From positions 1 to 64,000 of the forward strand of contig OMZM01000010.1 in assembly GCA_900315545.1 (NCBI GenBank): DNA of 64,000 nt. Reading direction: 5' to 3'. The notes under the pieces were generated by a model, which saw only the letters and a program-made list of their open reading frames with translations, made no database searches and was not told where the DNA came from. Position 1 is the first letter of the stretch. The number at the start of each line of letters is the position of its first letter. This document shows positions 54,712-64,000 of the stretch, piece after piece. The translations under genes and the position numbers were made by a program. The DNA comes from an uncultured Prevotella sp. (lineage in GTDB: Bacteria > Bacteroidota > Bacteroidia > Bacteroidales > Bacteroidaceae).

Positions 54712-55968
54712 ATGAAAGAATTTGTAATAAGTGAAGTTAAAGCCGAAACAGCGGTGCTTGTCGGCCTCATCACTGCGCAGCAGAATGAGGCTAAGACGAC
54801 AGAATACTTAGACGAACTGGAGTTTCTTGCCGATACTGCCGGCGCCATCACCGTGAAGCGTTTTACGCAGCGCGTGGGCGGTCCGAGCCAGACGACGTAC
54901 GTAGGCAAGGGCAAGCTCGAGGAGATACGCCGGTATATCGCCGACGAGGATGATGCCGACCGACCGGTGGGCATGGTAATCTTCGACGATGAGCTGTCGG
55001 CTAAGCAGATACGCAACATTGAGTCGGTGCTGAAAGTGAAGATACTGGACCGCACGTCGCTCATACTCGACATCTTTGCCATGCGCGCACAGACTGCCGC
55101 AGCCAAGACACAGGTGGAACTGGCGCAGTACAGATACATGCTGCCACGACTGCAACGCCTGTGGACTCACCTTGAGCGACAGGGCGGCGGCTCGGGCAGC
55201 GGCGGCGGAAAGGGAAGCGTTGGACTGCGCGGACCGGGCGAGACACAGCTCGAGATGGACCGACGCATAATCCTGAACCGCATGAGCCTGCTGAAGCAGA
55301 GGCTTGCCGAGATAGACAGGCAGAAGACGACGCAACGCAAGAACAGGGGCAGGCTGATAAGGGCTGCTCTCGTGGGATATACCAACGTGGGCAAGTCGAC
55401 GATAATGAACCTGCTGTCGAAGAGCGAGGTGTTTGCCGAGAACAAACTGTTTGCCACGCTCGACACTACGGTGAGAAAGGTGGTGGTGGAGAACCTGCCG
55501 TTCCTGCTTGCCGATACCGTAGGCTTCATACGCAAGCTGCCCACCGACCTTGTGGACTCCTTCAAGTCGACACTCGACGAGGTGCGCGAGGCAGACATGC
55601 TGATACACGTCGTAGACCTCTCCCACCCCGACTTTGAGGAGCAGATAAACGTCGTTGAGAAGACTCTGGGCGACTTGGGCTGTGCCGACAAGCCGTCGAT
55701 GATAGTGTTCAACAAGATAGATGCCTACACATGGGTGGAGAAAGAGCCCGACGACCTGACACCGCCGACAAAGCAGAACATATCGCTCGACGAGCTGCGA
55801 CGCACATGGATGGCACGACTGCAAGACAACTGCATATTCATATCGGCAACGGAACGCATGAACATAGAGGAACTGCGCACGGTGGTATATCAGAGAGTGA
55901 AGCAGCTGCACGTACAGAAATATCCGTACCACGACTTCCTCTACGACATAGACACTGAAGAAAACTAA
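54712..55968 (+). CDS. hflX: Ribosome-associated GTPase HflX
   Basis: 418 residues. N-terminal HflX domain (about 1-190) with GGPSQTTYVGKGK and RTSLILDIFAMRA, a glycine-rich stretch near 160 (GGGSGSGGGKGSVG), then GPGETQLEMDRR and the G domain: P-loop GYTNVGKST, DTVGFIRKLP and NKID. HflX splits stalled ribosomes during stress such as heat. It has both a sigma-54-like and a housekeeping promoter upstream. Confidence 0.95.
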   Translation: MKEFVISEVKAETAVLVGLITAQQNEAKTTEYLDELEFLADTAGAITVKRFTQRVGGPSQTTYVGKGKLEEIRRYIADEDDADRPVGMVIFDDELSAKQIRNIESVLKVKILDRTSLILDIFAMRAQTAAAKTQVELAQYRYMLPRLQRLWTHLERQGGGSGSGGGKGSVGLRGPGETQLEMDRRIILNRMSLLKQRLAEIDRQKTTQRKNRGRLIRAALVGYTNVGKSTIMNLLSKSEVFAENKLFATLDTTVRKVVVENLPFLLADTVGFIRKLPTDLVDSFKSTLDEVREADMLIHVVDLSHPDFEEQINVVEKTLGDLGCADKPSMIVFNKIDAYTWVEKEPDDLTPPTKQNISLDELRRTWMARLQDNCIFISATERMNIEELRTVVYQRVKQLHVQKYPYHDFLYDIDTEEN

Positions 55969-55991
55969 TATATCATAACATAGAATTAACC

Positions 55992-57839
55992 ATGAGAAAC
56001 TACAGATTATTAACCGACCACGAAATCAACAAACTGGAGGAGCAGGGCTGCACGGCGGAGGACTGGACAGCCATAAAGGTGGCTGACGACTTCATGACAA
56101 CGTATGTCCACAACGTAGCCTTCTACGGCGACATCACGCTCGGCGTGTTTGAGAAAAACGTGGAAGTGAGCCAGGACTTCCTGAAACACTCCGGCATACG
56201 CAACGCCACGCTGCGCAACGTGAGCATAGGCGACAACTGCCTGATAGAAAACATCGGCACATACATAAACAACTACAGCATAGGCGACGAGTGCTACATA
56301 ACAAACGTGAACACGATGGAGACTACCGAAGGGGCTACCTTCGGCGAGGGACACCTGATAAGCGTGCTCAACGAGATAGGCGACGGCAACGTGATGCTGT
56401 TTGACGGACTGACATCGCAGCTGGCAGCACTGATGGTGAAGCACTTCGGCGACAGGGAACTGATGGCTGCGCTGAAAACGATGATACGCGAGGACATAAG
56501 CCAGACCGTGCCCGATAGAGGCACGATAGGCAACAACGTGAGAATAACAAGCACGGGCGAGATAACCAACACCCACATCAACGACAACTGCCAGGTGGTG
56601 GGCGCGACACGACTGTCGGACTGCTCGGTAAAGAGCATACCGACGGCAAACGTGTATATCGGCAGCGGCGTGATATGCGAGAACTCCATAATATACGACG
56701 GCTCGACGATACTCAACTCCGTAAAACTGGAAAACTGCTTCGTAGGCGAAGCTTGCCACATAACCAACGGCTTCACTGCCGACAGCAGCATATTCTTTGC
56801 CAACTCATACATGGCTAACGGCGAGGCTTGCGCCGCCTTCTGCGGACCGTTCTCGGCTTCGCACCACAAGAGCTCGCTGCTCATCGGAGGACAGTTCTCT
56901 TTCTACAACGCCGGCTCGGCAACAAACTTCTCTAACCATGCCTACAAGATGGGACCGATGCACTACGGAGAGATGGAACGCGGCTCGAAGACAGCCAGCG
57001 GCGCTTACCTGCTGATGCCGGCACAGATAGGTGCGTTCTCGGTATGCTTCGGCAAGCTGATGTATCATCCAGACACGAGAAACGTGCCGTTCTCATATCT
57101 CATAGCCTACAGCGACACCATGTATCTCGTGCCGGGCAGAAACCTGACGACGGTGGGACTGTACCGCGACATAAGGAAATGGCCTACGCGCGACAAGCGA
57201 CCGAAAGCCGGACAGAAAAGCATCGTCAACTTCGACTGGCTCAGCCCGTTTACCGTAGGCGAGATAGTGGAAGGCAAGAAAATACTGGAAGACCTGCGGG
57301 CTGCATCGGGCGACAAGGTCTCTACATACAACTATCACGAATACGTGATAAAGAATACCGCCCTGAAAGTGGGCATCAAGAACTACGACATGGCTCTGCG
57401 CATCTTCATGGGGGCAGTGCTGAAACGCCACAAGCTGTGCGAGCCCTCAACCGATACCGGCACGGGCAAATGGACAGACCTGTCGGGAATGCTCATGCCC
57501 GAAAGCGAGGAGAAAAGACTCATAGACGACGTGAAGAACGGCAGACTCGAGACAATAAGACAAGTATTGCAGCGATTCAGCGAAATACACGGCAACTACG
57601 AGGAATACCGCTGGACATGGGCTTACCAGCTGATGTGCAACTATTACGGGCTGGACATCATAACTGCCGACGATGCCGAACGCATACGACAGGACTACGT
57701 TACGGCACGCCGCGCATGGATAGCCGAGATACGCAAGGATGCCGAAAAGGAATACCAGCTCGGCGACGTGGAGGAAAAGACACTCAACAACTTCCTCGCG
57801 CAACTCGACAAGGAAACGGAATATGAACAGTGGGACTAA
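55992..57839 (+). CDS. DUF4954 family protein (left-handed beta-helix)
   Basis: 615 residues. From about 70 to 300 there are hexapeptide-like repeats (VSIGDNCLIENIG, YSIGDECYITNV, GTIGNNVRITSTG), indicating a left-handed beta-helix as in sugar-nucleotide acyl- and nucleotidyl-transferases. The remainder (about 330-615) is mainly helical. The family is common in Bacteroidetes and called DUF4954; no reaction is established to my knowledge. It starts 23 bp after hflX. Confidence 0.82.
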   Translation: MRNYRLLTDHEINKLEEQGCTAEDWTAIKVADDFMTTYVHNVAFYGDITLGVFEKNVEVSQDFLKHSGIRNATLRNVSIGDNCLIENIGTYINNYSIGDECYITNVNTMETTEGATFGEGHLISVLNEIGDGNVMLFDGLTSQLAALMVKHFGDRELMAALKTMIREDISQTVPDRGTIGNNVRITSTGEITNTHINDNCQVVGATRLSDCSVKSIPTANVYIGSGVICENSIIYDGSTILNSVKLENCFVGEACHITNGFTADSSIFFANSYMANGEACAAFCGPFSASHHKSSLLIGGQFSFYNAGSATNFSNHAYKMGPMHYGEMERGSKTASGAYLLMPAQIGAFSVCFGKLMYHPDTRNVPFSYLIAYSDTMYLVPGRNLTTVGLYRDIRKWPTRDKRPKAGQKSIVNFDWLSPFTVGEIVEGKKILEDLRAASGDKVSTYNYHEYVIKNTALKVGIKNYDMALRIFMGAVLKRHKLCEPSTDTGTGKWTDLSGMLMPESEEKRLIDDVKNGRLETIRQVLQRFSEIHGNYEEYRWTWAYQLMCNYYGLDIITADDAERIRQDYVTARRAWIAEIRKDAEKEYQLGDVEEKTLNNFLAQLDKETEYEQWD

Positions 57840-57889
57840 GAACACTGAACGGAAAACAGAATCATAAAAACTCACATATTATAATATTT

Positions 57890-60793
57890 ATGAAAACAAA
57901 GTTATTATTAGCAACCTGCCTTCTGGCACTTGGCATGAGTGTCGGGGCAAAAGACTACAAGTACAGGACCGTTCCCAACGACCCGATGCAGACACGCATC
58001 TATACGCTCGACAACGGTCTGACAGTGTATCTTTCTGTAAACAAGGAACGTCCGCGCATCCAGGCAAACATAGCCGTGCGCACCGGAAGCCGTAACGACC
58101 CAGCAGAGACAACAGGCTTGGCTCACTATCTGGAGCACCTGATGTTTAAGGGAACAAAGCAGTTTGGCGTTACCGACCCAGTGGCAGAGGCTCCACTGCT
58201 CGATGAGATAGAGGCACGCTACGAGGTTTACAGAACGCTGACCGACCCTGCTGCACGCAAGAAGGCTTATCACGAGATAGACAGCGTGTCGCAGCTGGCA
58301 GCAAAATACTTTATCCCTAACGAGTACGACAAACTGATGTCGGCAATAGGCAGTCAGGGCACCAACGCCTACACCAGCACCGACGTAACCTGCTACGTAG
58401 AGAACATTCCGTCGAACGAAGTAGAGAACTGGGCTCGCGTACAGGGCGACCGATTCCAGAACATGGTGATTCGCGGTTTCCACACGGAGCTGGAAGCAGT
58501 CTACGAGGAAAAGAACATCGGCATGGCTCAGGACAACCGCAAGGTGTGGGAAGCACTCTATGGAAAACTCTTCCCTACCCACCCATACGGAACACAGACA
58601 ACCATCGGTACGCAGGAACACCTGAAGAATCCGTCGATAACAAACATCAAGAACTACTTTAAGCGCTATTATGTGCCTAACAACACTGCGATCTGCATGG
58701 CAGGCGACTTCGACCCAGACGAGGTGATAGCAATAATAGACAAGTATTTCGGCAGCTGGAAGAAGTCGGCTAAGCTCGACATTCCACAGTTCCCTGCACA
58801 GCCGGCAATAACAGCACCTGTAGACACTATTGTCGTTGGCAAGGAAGCAGAGATGCTCATGATGGGCTGGAGATTTGACAAGGGCAACAGCCTGCAGAAC
58901 GACACACTCGAAATCATTGCCGACATGCTGACAAACGGCAAGGCAGGTATGATGGAGATAGACCTCGAACACACTATGAGGGTGCAGGGCGTAAGCGCTT
59001 TCTGCGACCCGATGACCGACTACTCGATGTTCATACTCTACGGTATACCTAACGCCGGACAGTCGCTCGAAGACCTGCGTGGACTGCTGACCGACGAGAT
59101 GAAGAAGTTCCAGCGTGGCGAATTTGACGACGACCTGCTCGAATCAGTTATAAACAACAAGAAACTGAATTTCTACCGCTCGCTCGACAACAACGACAGC
59201 CGAGTGTCGGAGATGGTAAACTCATACATCAACCACGTGGAATGGGACGCTGTTGTGGCTAAGCTCGACCGCCAGAGCCGCCTGACAAAGGACGATATCG
59301 TAGGTTTCGCAAAACGTCATCTGAACGACAACTATGTATGCGTATTCAAGAAAGTGGGCACCGACGAGACTCAAGTGAAGATAGAAAAGCCGGAAATAAC
59401 ACCTATACCTACAAACCGCGACCTCTCAAGCGAGTTCCTCAACAGCGTAAAGAACTCGTATGTGAAGCCTATCGAGGCACGTTTCGTAGACTTCAAGAAC
59501 GACCTGACTGAGACAAAGACAAAGAAGGGACTGCCTCTGCTGTACAAGCAGAACACTAACGACGGGCTCTTCAACCTTGCTTTCTACTACGACTTCGGCG
59601 AAGAGGCAGACCTCGAAACCAACTACGCAGCAATGTATCTGAACTACATCGGCACAGACAAGAAGACTCTGACAGAGATAAATCAGGAGTTCTATAAGCT
59701 GGCTTGCAACTACCGCATATCTTACGGCACTGACGTAGTGGGCATAAGTCTGTCTGGTCTGAGCGAGAACATGCCACAGGCACTGGCTCTCCTCGAAGAC
59801 ATACTGCACAACGCAAAGGCTGACGCAGAGTCGTACGCAAGCTGTCTCGACCTGATGGAGAAGCAGATGGAAGATGCAAAGAAAAACCAGCAGGCAAACT
59901 TCAGCGCACTGCGCAACTACGTAACATACGGTCAGTATAACCCTACACGCAACATCATCCCTATGGAAAAACTGCGCCAGATGGATCCGCAGAAACTCGT
60001 AGACAGACTGAAAAACTTCAGCAAATATGAGCATACTGTGCTGTACTACGGACCGCTGAGCATTAAGGAACTCGACAAACTGCTTGCAAAGACACACAAG
60101 ACGGATAAGAAACTGCAGCCAGTGCCTGTGAACAAGGAGTTTACCGAAATTACAACGCCTATAAACGAAGTGTATATAGCACCATACGAGGCAAAGAACA
60201 TCTACATGATTCAATATCACAACGAGAACAAGCCATTCGACATTAGCAATGTTCCGACTATCTCACTCTTCAACGAATATTTCGGCGGAGGCATGAACTC
60301 TATCGTATTCCAGGAACTCCGCGAGAGTCGCGGACTGGCTTACAGTTCATTCGCAGACTACTCTGTGCCATCGCGCAACAACCATCCTGAGAGCTACTTC
60401 ACATACATCGTTTCTCAGAACGACAAGATGATGGACTGCATCAAGGTGTTCAACGAAATCATTACAGACATTCCTCAGAGCGAGGCAGCCTTCGACATTG
60501 CAAAGCAGAGCCTGACAAAGAGCATAGAAAGTAGCCGCACGACGAAGTTCAACATTCTCAACAGCTACTACAATGCCAAGAAACGCGGCTTCACCGAGCC
60601 ACTGCAGGCAACTATCTACCGTGCACTGCCTTCGCTGACACTGCAAGATATTCTGCGCTTTGAGAAAGAAAACATGGTAAACAAGACTTACAAATATGTC
60701 ATTCTTGGCGACGAAAAAGAACTCGACATGGAAGGACTTGAGAAGATTGGACCTGTTCACAGACTGACAACAGATGAAATTTTTGGATACTAA
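57890..60793 (+). CDS. M16 family zinc protease, periplasmic
   Basis: About 967 residues from the ATG at 57890, which gives a signal peptide ending SVGAKD; the frame is open 60 bp upstream into DUF4954. The inverted zinc motif HxxEH is HYLEH in TTGLAHYLEHLMFKGT (about residue 85), with the downstream Glu in AVYEEKNI. Two M16 halves plus M16_C domains give pitrilysin-like length. It degrades peptides in the periplasm. Its end overlaps the next gene by 20 bp. Confidence 0.92.
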   Translation: MKTKLLLATCLLALGMSVGAKDYKYRTVPNDPMQTRIYTLDNGLTVYLSVNKERPRIQANIAVRTGSRNDPAETTGLAHYLEHLMFKGTKQFGVTDPVAEAPLLDEIEARYEVYRTLTDPAARKKAYHEIDSVSQLAAKYFIPNEYDKLMSAIGSQGTNAYTSTDVTCYVENIPSNEVENWARVQGDRFQNMVIRGFHTELEAVYEEKNIGMAQDNRKVWEALYGKLFPTHPYGTQTTIGTQEHLKNPSITNIKNYFKRYYVPNNTAICMAGDFDPDEVIAIIDKYFGSWKKSAKLDIPQFPAQPAITAPVDTIVVGKEAEMLMMGWRFDKGNSLQNDTLEIIADMLTNGKAGMMEIDLEHTMRVQGVSAFCDPMTDYSMFILYGIPNAGQSLEDLRGLLTDEMKKFQRGEFDDDLLESVINNKKLNFYRSLDNNDSRVSEMVNSYINHVEWDAVVAKLDRQSRLTKDDIVGFAKRHLNDNYVCVFKKVGTDETQVKIEKPEITPIPTNRDLSSEFLNSVKNSYVKPIEARFVDFKNDLTETKTKKGLPLLYKQNTNDGLFNLAFYYDFGEEADLETNYAAMYLNYIGTDKKTLTEINQEFYKLACNYRISYGTDVVGISLSGLSENMPQALALLEDILHNAKADAESYASCLDLMEKQMEDAKKNQQANFSALRNYVTYGQYNPTRNIIPMEKLRQMDPQKLVDRLKNFSKYEHTVLYYGPLSIKELDKLLAKTHKTDKKLQPVPVNKEFTEITTPINEVYIAPYEAKNIYMIQYHNENKPFDISNVPTISLFNEYFGGGMNSIVFQELRESRGLAYSSFADYSVPSRNNHPESYFTYIVSQNDKMMDCIKVFNEIITDIPQSEAAFDIAKQSLTKSIESSRTTKFNILNSYYNAKKRGFTEPLQATIYRALPSLTLQDILRFEKENMVNKTYKYVILGDEKELDMEGLEKIGPVHRLTTDEIFGY

Positions 60794-62828
60794 AGACATA
60801 ATAACAACTCTCTTTCTGTGCATGACTGCCACTGTAGGCAGCCATGCACAGAACAACGACGGTGACACTCTCGGCATGAAAGAAAAACAGCTGGAGGGTG
60901 TTACCGTTGTTAAACAACGTCAGGGCACTACGCGAATAAACAGTGCCATGAATGCTTTTCAGATAAACAAAAGCGAACTTTTCAAGGCTGCATGCTGCAA
61001 TCTGGGAGAGAGCTTCACTACAAACCCGTCTGTCGACGTCAGCTACAGCGATGCTGCTACGGGGGCTCGACAGATAAAACTGCTCGGACTGGCAGGCACT
61101 TACGTGCAGATGCTGACCGAAACCATGCCCAACTTCCGAAACTCGGCAGCACCATACTCGCTGTCGTATGTGCCTGGCTCATGGATGAAGAGCATACAGG
61201 TGTCGAAAGGCGCGGCATCGGTAAAGAACGGATATGAGTCGATAACGGGACAGATAAACGTGCAATATCTTCAGCCGGAAGATGAGAAAGGCATTACAGT
61301 AAACCTATATGGCTCGACAATGGCGCGATTTGAAGCCAACGCAGACGGCAACATACACCTGAACGAGCGACTGAGCACGGAACTGCTACTACATCACGAA
61401 AACGAATACCGAGACCATGACGGCAACGACGACGGCTTCGCAGACATGCCGAAGGTTAGACAATGGAACATGCAGAACCGCTGGGCATATCTCGGCAATA
61501 CATATATCTTTCACGGAGGAGTGGCTCTGCTGAAAGAAAAACGCTGTGGCGGACAAAGCGAGAAACATGTACACGACACGCAACAACCACTATATAGAAT
61601 AGGTATAGAGACTGACCGATATGAACTATACATGAAACACGCGTTTATTCTGAACAAGGAACATGGAACAAACATTGCGCTCATGGCATCCGGTACATTG
61701 CAGGAAATGTCATCGGTATACGGTCTGAAGCATCTCAATATCAACGACAAAAACCTATACGCATCGCTGATGTATGAGACAAACATCACTCCTCAGCACA
61801 ATATCTCGGCAGGACTGAGCCTCAACAGCGACAACATAAAGGAAACGCCAGACACCGATGCAGGCACGCAGAACTGGACACTGGCTACATACAAGAACAG
61901 AAACAACGAAACCACTATTGGTGGATACACGCAATATACTTATACTCTGGGAACGAAACTGACTGCTATGGCTGGCTTGAGATTAGACCACTCTAACCGT
62001 TTCGGCACATTCCTGACACCACGAATGCACATAAAATATGCACCGAACAAAGTGCTTAGCCTGCGCCTTTCGGCAGGAAAAGGATACCGCACAGTGCACG
62101 CTATGAGCGAATATGGATATCTGCTGGCAAGCGGAAGACAATTGAACGTGGAACAAAACCTGAAACAGGAAGAGGCATGGAACTATGGACTGTCGGCTGC
62201 ACTGAACATTCCGATAGCAGAAAAATTACTGAAACTGAATGCGGAATACTATTACACCGACTTTCAGAATCAAGCCATCGTTGACTACGACAGCGACTTC
62301 AACAAGATTACGATAGGCAACTTGCATGGTCGCAGCTACTCACACACAATGCAGATAGATGCAACTTACGAAGTGTTGCGTGGCCTGACGATGACAGCAG
62401 CATACCGAAGAAACATTGTGAAGGCAACCTACAATGGCGTGAGAATGGACAAACCGCTGACAAGCCGATACAAAGCACTGCTGACAGCATCATACAAGAC
62501 ACCGCTGGGATTGTGGCAATTTGATGCAACACTGCAACTGAACGGCGGTGGAAGAATGCCAACACCGTATGCAACTGACAACTACGGAACACTCAGCTGG
62601 GCGCGCTCATTCCACTCATACGAACAACTGAACGTGCAGATAACACGCTGGTTCAGGCACTTCTCTATATACATAGGAGGAGAAAACCTGACTAACTTCC
62701 GACAAAAGAACCCAATTCTGCATGCACACCACCCCTACTCTGCACAGTTTGAGCCAACAATGATATGGGGACCGACACTCGGAGCAATGGGGTATGTCGG
62801 AATACGAATCAACATAGGGCGAATGTAA
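60774..62828 (+). CDS. TonB-dependent receptor, probable metal-related
   Basis: 684 residues: signal peptide ending GSHAQN (about residue 26), plug domain (about 40-165, ARQIKLLGLAGTYVQMLTE), barrel to the C-terminus. The extracellular loop region near 205-270 is rich in His and Asp (EYRDHDGNDDGF, SEKHVHDTQQ). Directly downstream is an HMA-domain protein, a pairing suggestive of copper or another soft metal. It overlaps the M16 gene by 20 bp, so translation may be coupled. Confidence 0.82.
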   Translation: MKFLDTKDIITTLFLCMTATVGSHAQNNDGDTLGMKEKQLEGVTVVKQRQGTTRINSAMNAFQINKSELFKAACCNLGESFTTNPSVDVSYSDAATGARQIKLLGLAGTYVQMLTETMPNFRNSAAPYSLSYVPGSWMKSIQVSKGAASVKNGYESITGQINVQYLQPEDEKGITVNLYGSTMARFEANADGNIHLNERLSTELLLHHENEYRDHDGNDDGFADMPKVRQWNMQNRWAYLGNTYIFHGGVALLKEKRCGGQSEKHVHDTQQPLYRIGIETDRYELYMKHAFILNKEHGTNIALMASGTLQEMSSVYGLKHLNINDKNLYASLMYETNITPQHNISAGLSLNSDNIKETPDTDAGTQNWTLATYKNRNNETTIGGYTQYTYTLGTKLTAMAGLRLDHSNRFGTFLTPRMHIKYAPNKVLSLRLSAGKGYRTVHAMSEYGYLLASGRQLNVEQNLKQEEAWNYGLSAALNIPIAEKLLKLNAEYYYTDFQNQAIVDYDSDFNKITIGNLHGRSYSHTMQIDATYEVLRGLTMTAAYRRNIVKATYNGVRMDKPLTSRYKALLTASYKTPLGLWQFDATLQLNGGGRMPTPYATDNYGTLSWARSFHSYEQLNVQITRWFRHFSIYIGGENLTNFRQKNPILHAHHPYSAQFEPTMIWGPTLGAMGYVGIRINIGRM

Positions 62829-62863
62829 CATTAAAAAATAAAAACTCTAAAACAACAATAAAC

Positions 62864-63163
62864 ATGAAAAAGAAAACTCTTGCAACGCTGCTGGCTGCAG
62901 CAATGGCAACAATAGTCATCGCCAAAGACATAAAGACTGTGGTTTTCACAACTACTCCGCAGATGCATTGCGAAAACTGTGAAAACAAAATCAAGGGCAA
63001 CATGAGATTTGAAAAGGGAGTGAATAAAATAGAAACTGACATTCCGAAACAGCATGTTACCATCACTTACGATGCCGACAAGACTACTGTGGAGAAACTA
63101 AAAGCCGGTTTTGAGAAGTTCGGTTATGAGGCTGAAACCGTAGAAACGGACTCTATAAAATAA
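62864..63163 (+). CDS. Periplasmic HMA-domain metal-binding protein
   Basis: 99 residues from the ATG at 62864; the frame is open upstream into the receptor gene, but this start gives a signal peptide ending IVIAKD. The heavy-metal-associated domain has the metal-binding pair MHCENC (Cys at about 36 and 39) and the usual beta-alpha-beta order. It probably binds Cu(I) in the periplasm in partnership with the receptor. Confidence 0.88.
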   Translation: MKKKTLATLLAAAMATIVIAKDIKTVVFTTTPQMHCENCENKIKGNMRFEKGVNKIETDIPKQHVTITYDADKTTVEKLKAGFEKFGYEAETVETDSIK

Positions 63164-63184
63164 AGAACATATAGCAAACAATAG

Positions 63185-63215
63185 AGCCTGTAATTGCATT
63201 GAGCAGTTACAGGCT
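63185..63215. terminator. Bidirectional terminator
   Basis: AGCCTGTAA (63185-63193) pairs with TTACAGGCT (63207-63215) between the convergent HMA and secreted-protein genes; T-rich sequence follows on the plus strand. Confidence 0.75.
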
Positions 63216-63273
63216 TTATCGTTTTCAGTCTTTGCCTGACGTTTTCAGTTCAGAAAGACAGCGTTGCAGAACA

Positions 63274-64000
63274 TTATTTCACTACAACTTTCTTGCCATT
63301 GACAATGTAGATACCTTTCTTCATCTGTCCGTCAGCAACCTTTCTGCCGTCGATAGTATAAATACCGACATGATTTCCATCATTCACGGCTGACTGACTG
63401 CCGTTCGCGTCGCTGCCTATCTCTGATATACCAGTAGCTATTATGTCAGGGAAAGCTATCTCTACAGCATATCCGTCAGAAGGCATAGTTCCATTATTGA
63501 CCTTCATATACGCACGGAAAGCTTTGACCTCAACTTCAGCCTGACGATATATCATCGTGCCGTTTGTTTCCAGTGTCCACACGTTTTCAGGCATGACAGT
63601 TGAATTTGTACCATACATGGACACCACACCACTGCCGTTCCTTACATGCTCTATCGGTTGACCGGCAAGCAGTTTAATATTCTTTGTCCTGAAAACAATG
63701 GTCTTTCCGTCATACTGCGGCAGCAGAGCCATTAAGATCGGCATGTTGATGACAAATCCATTAGAACTGAACAGCGACACAGTGCCTGCTTCAGTAATAC
63801 GGTTAGGCACGGCAAGAAAGCATTCACCGTCAATATCTGTGAATGTCGCAGCGATGCGCAAAGGTGTCTCATTCTCAGCCAGCAACACCTCATCAGGCTC
63901 AAACGGCAGTGCAATAGTCTGCCATCTGCCTTCGGTCTGCGGGCTGTATGTTCGCTCGTAGGTAACCTCCTGCTGCACTGTTATGTTCTCAGGAATATAA
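63274..64000 (-). CDS. C-terminal part of secreted protein with GIYIVNGKK tag (partial)
   Basis: The frame is open through the right edge of the window, so the N-terminus is missing; about 242 residues are visible. It begins in a beta-rich domain with VTYERTYSPQTEGRWQTIALPF, similar to a segment of the 1251-residue protein, and ends VGIYTIDGRKVADG to KGIYIVNGKKVVVK. These shared parts suggest the same surface sorting route. Function unknown. Confidence 0.7.
   Translation of the reverse strand, partial: YIPENITVQQEVTYERTYSPQTEGRWQTIALPFEPDEVLLAENETPLRIAATFTDIDGECFLAVPNRITEAGTVSLFSSNGFVINMPILMALLPQYDGKTIVFRTKNIKLLAGQPIEHVRNGSGVVSMYGTNSTVMPENVWTLETNGTMIYRQAEVEVKAFRAYMKVNNGTMPSDGYAVEIAFPDIIATGISEIGSDANGSQSAVNDGNHVGIYTIDGRKVADGQMKKGIYIVNGKKVVVK

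Overview
The window looks like chromosome from a Bacteroidales bacterium, most likely a Prevotella-type organism. Supporting signs are the -33 TTTG / -7 TAnnTTTG promoters before many genes, weak Shine-Dalgarno sequences, a fusA2-type EF-G paralogue, DUF4105/Lnb, DUF4348 and DUF4954 proteins, a TPP-riboswitch operon of TonB receptor plus PnuT, a class II ribonucleotide reductase, and secreted proteins ending in GIYIVNGKKVV(I/V)K. Most of it is conserved core genome. The main accessory patch is an AT-rich restriction-modification remnant at about 39.3-41.4 kb.

Layout. 0.3-9.4 kb: EF-G paralogue, hemW, an MBL hydrolase, murB, a DUF4348 lipoprotein, pheS, an alpha-L-fucosidase. 9.5-16.5 kb: tRNA-Val, a DUF4105/Lnb-like membrane enzyme, secA, an ABC ATPase, a lipoprotein. 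16.5-23.2 kb: a minus-strand run of M3 peptidase, dCMP deaminase, S41 protease, 5-formyl-THF cyclo-ligase and Pif1-like helicase. 23.3-26.3 kb: a helix-hairpin-helix protein and a PA-domain secreted protein. 26.4-35.9 kb: bipA, then a minus-strand envelope cluster (beta-barrel protein, lptC, CBS-domain membrane protein, PpiD-like foldase), a P-loop/CYTH fusion and a small cysteine-rich protein. 36.1-39.3 kb: thiamine uptake operon under a TPP riboswitch. 39.3-41.4 kb: broken restriction enzyme plus ORF6N gene. 41.6-49.5 kb: dnaA, an MCE protein, an amidase, folB, class II RNR and a deleted MFS transporter. 49.7-53.6 kb: an acidic small protein and a 1251-residue surface protein. 54.7-63.2 kb: hflX, a DUF4954 protein, an M16 protease, a TonB receptor and an HMA-domain protein. 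63.3 kb to the end: the C-terminal part of another secreted protein.

The most striking non-coding signal is a family of about 450-bp intergenic elements at about 9.75, 24.29 and 54.09 kb, all in the same orientation and each ahead of a plus-strand gene. Each has a conserved left flank, an array of imperfect palindromes repeating every 22 bp (half-site 5, spacer 7, half-site 5, linker 5), an AT-rich stretch and a right flank ending in a match to the sigma-54 consensus (TGGCAC, then TTGC, with GG and GC ten bases apart). I read these as sigma-54 promoters with helically phased enhancer arrays. Two half-site types occur (TCAAA/TTTGA and TTACA/TGTAA); the third copy changes from one to the other within one array while keeping the 22-bp phase. 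Two further TTACA/TGTAA arrays lie at about 3.9 and 35.3 kb without the full flanks. The sigma-54 reading is inference: neither rpoN nor an enhancer-binding protein gene is in the window.
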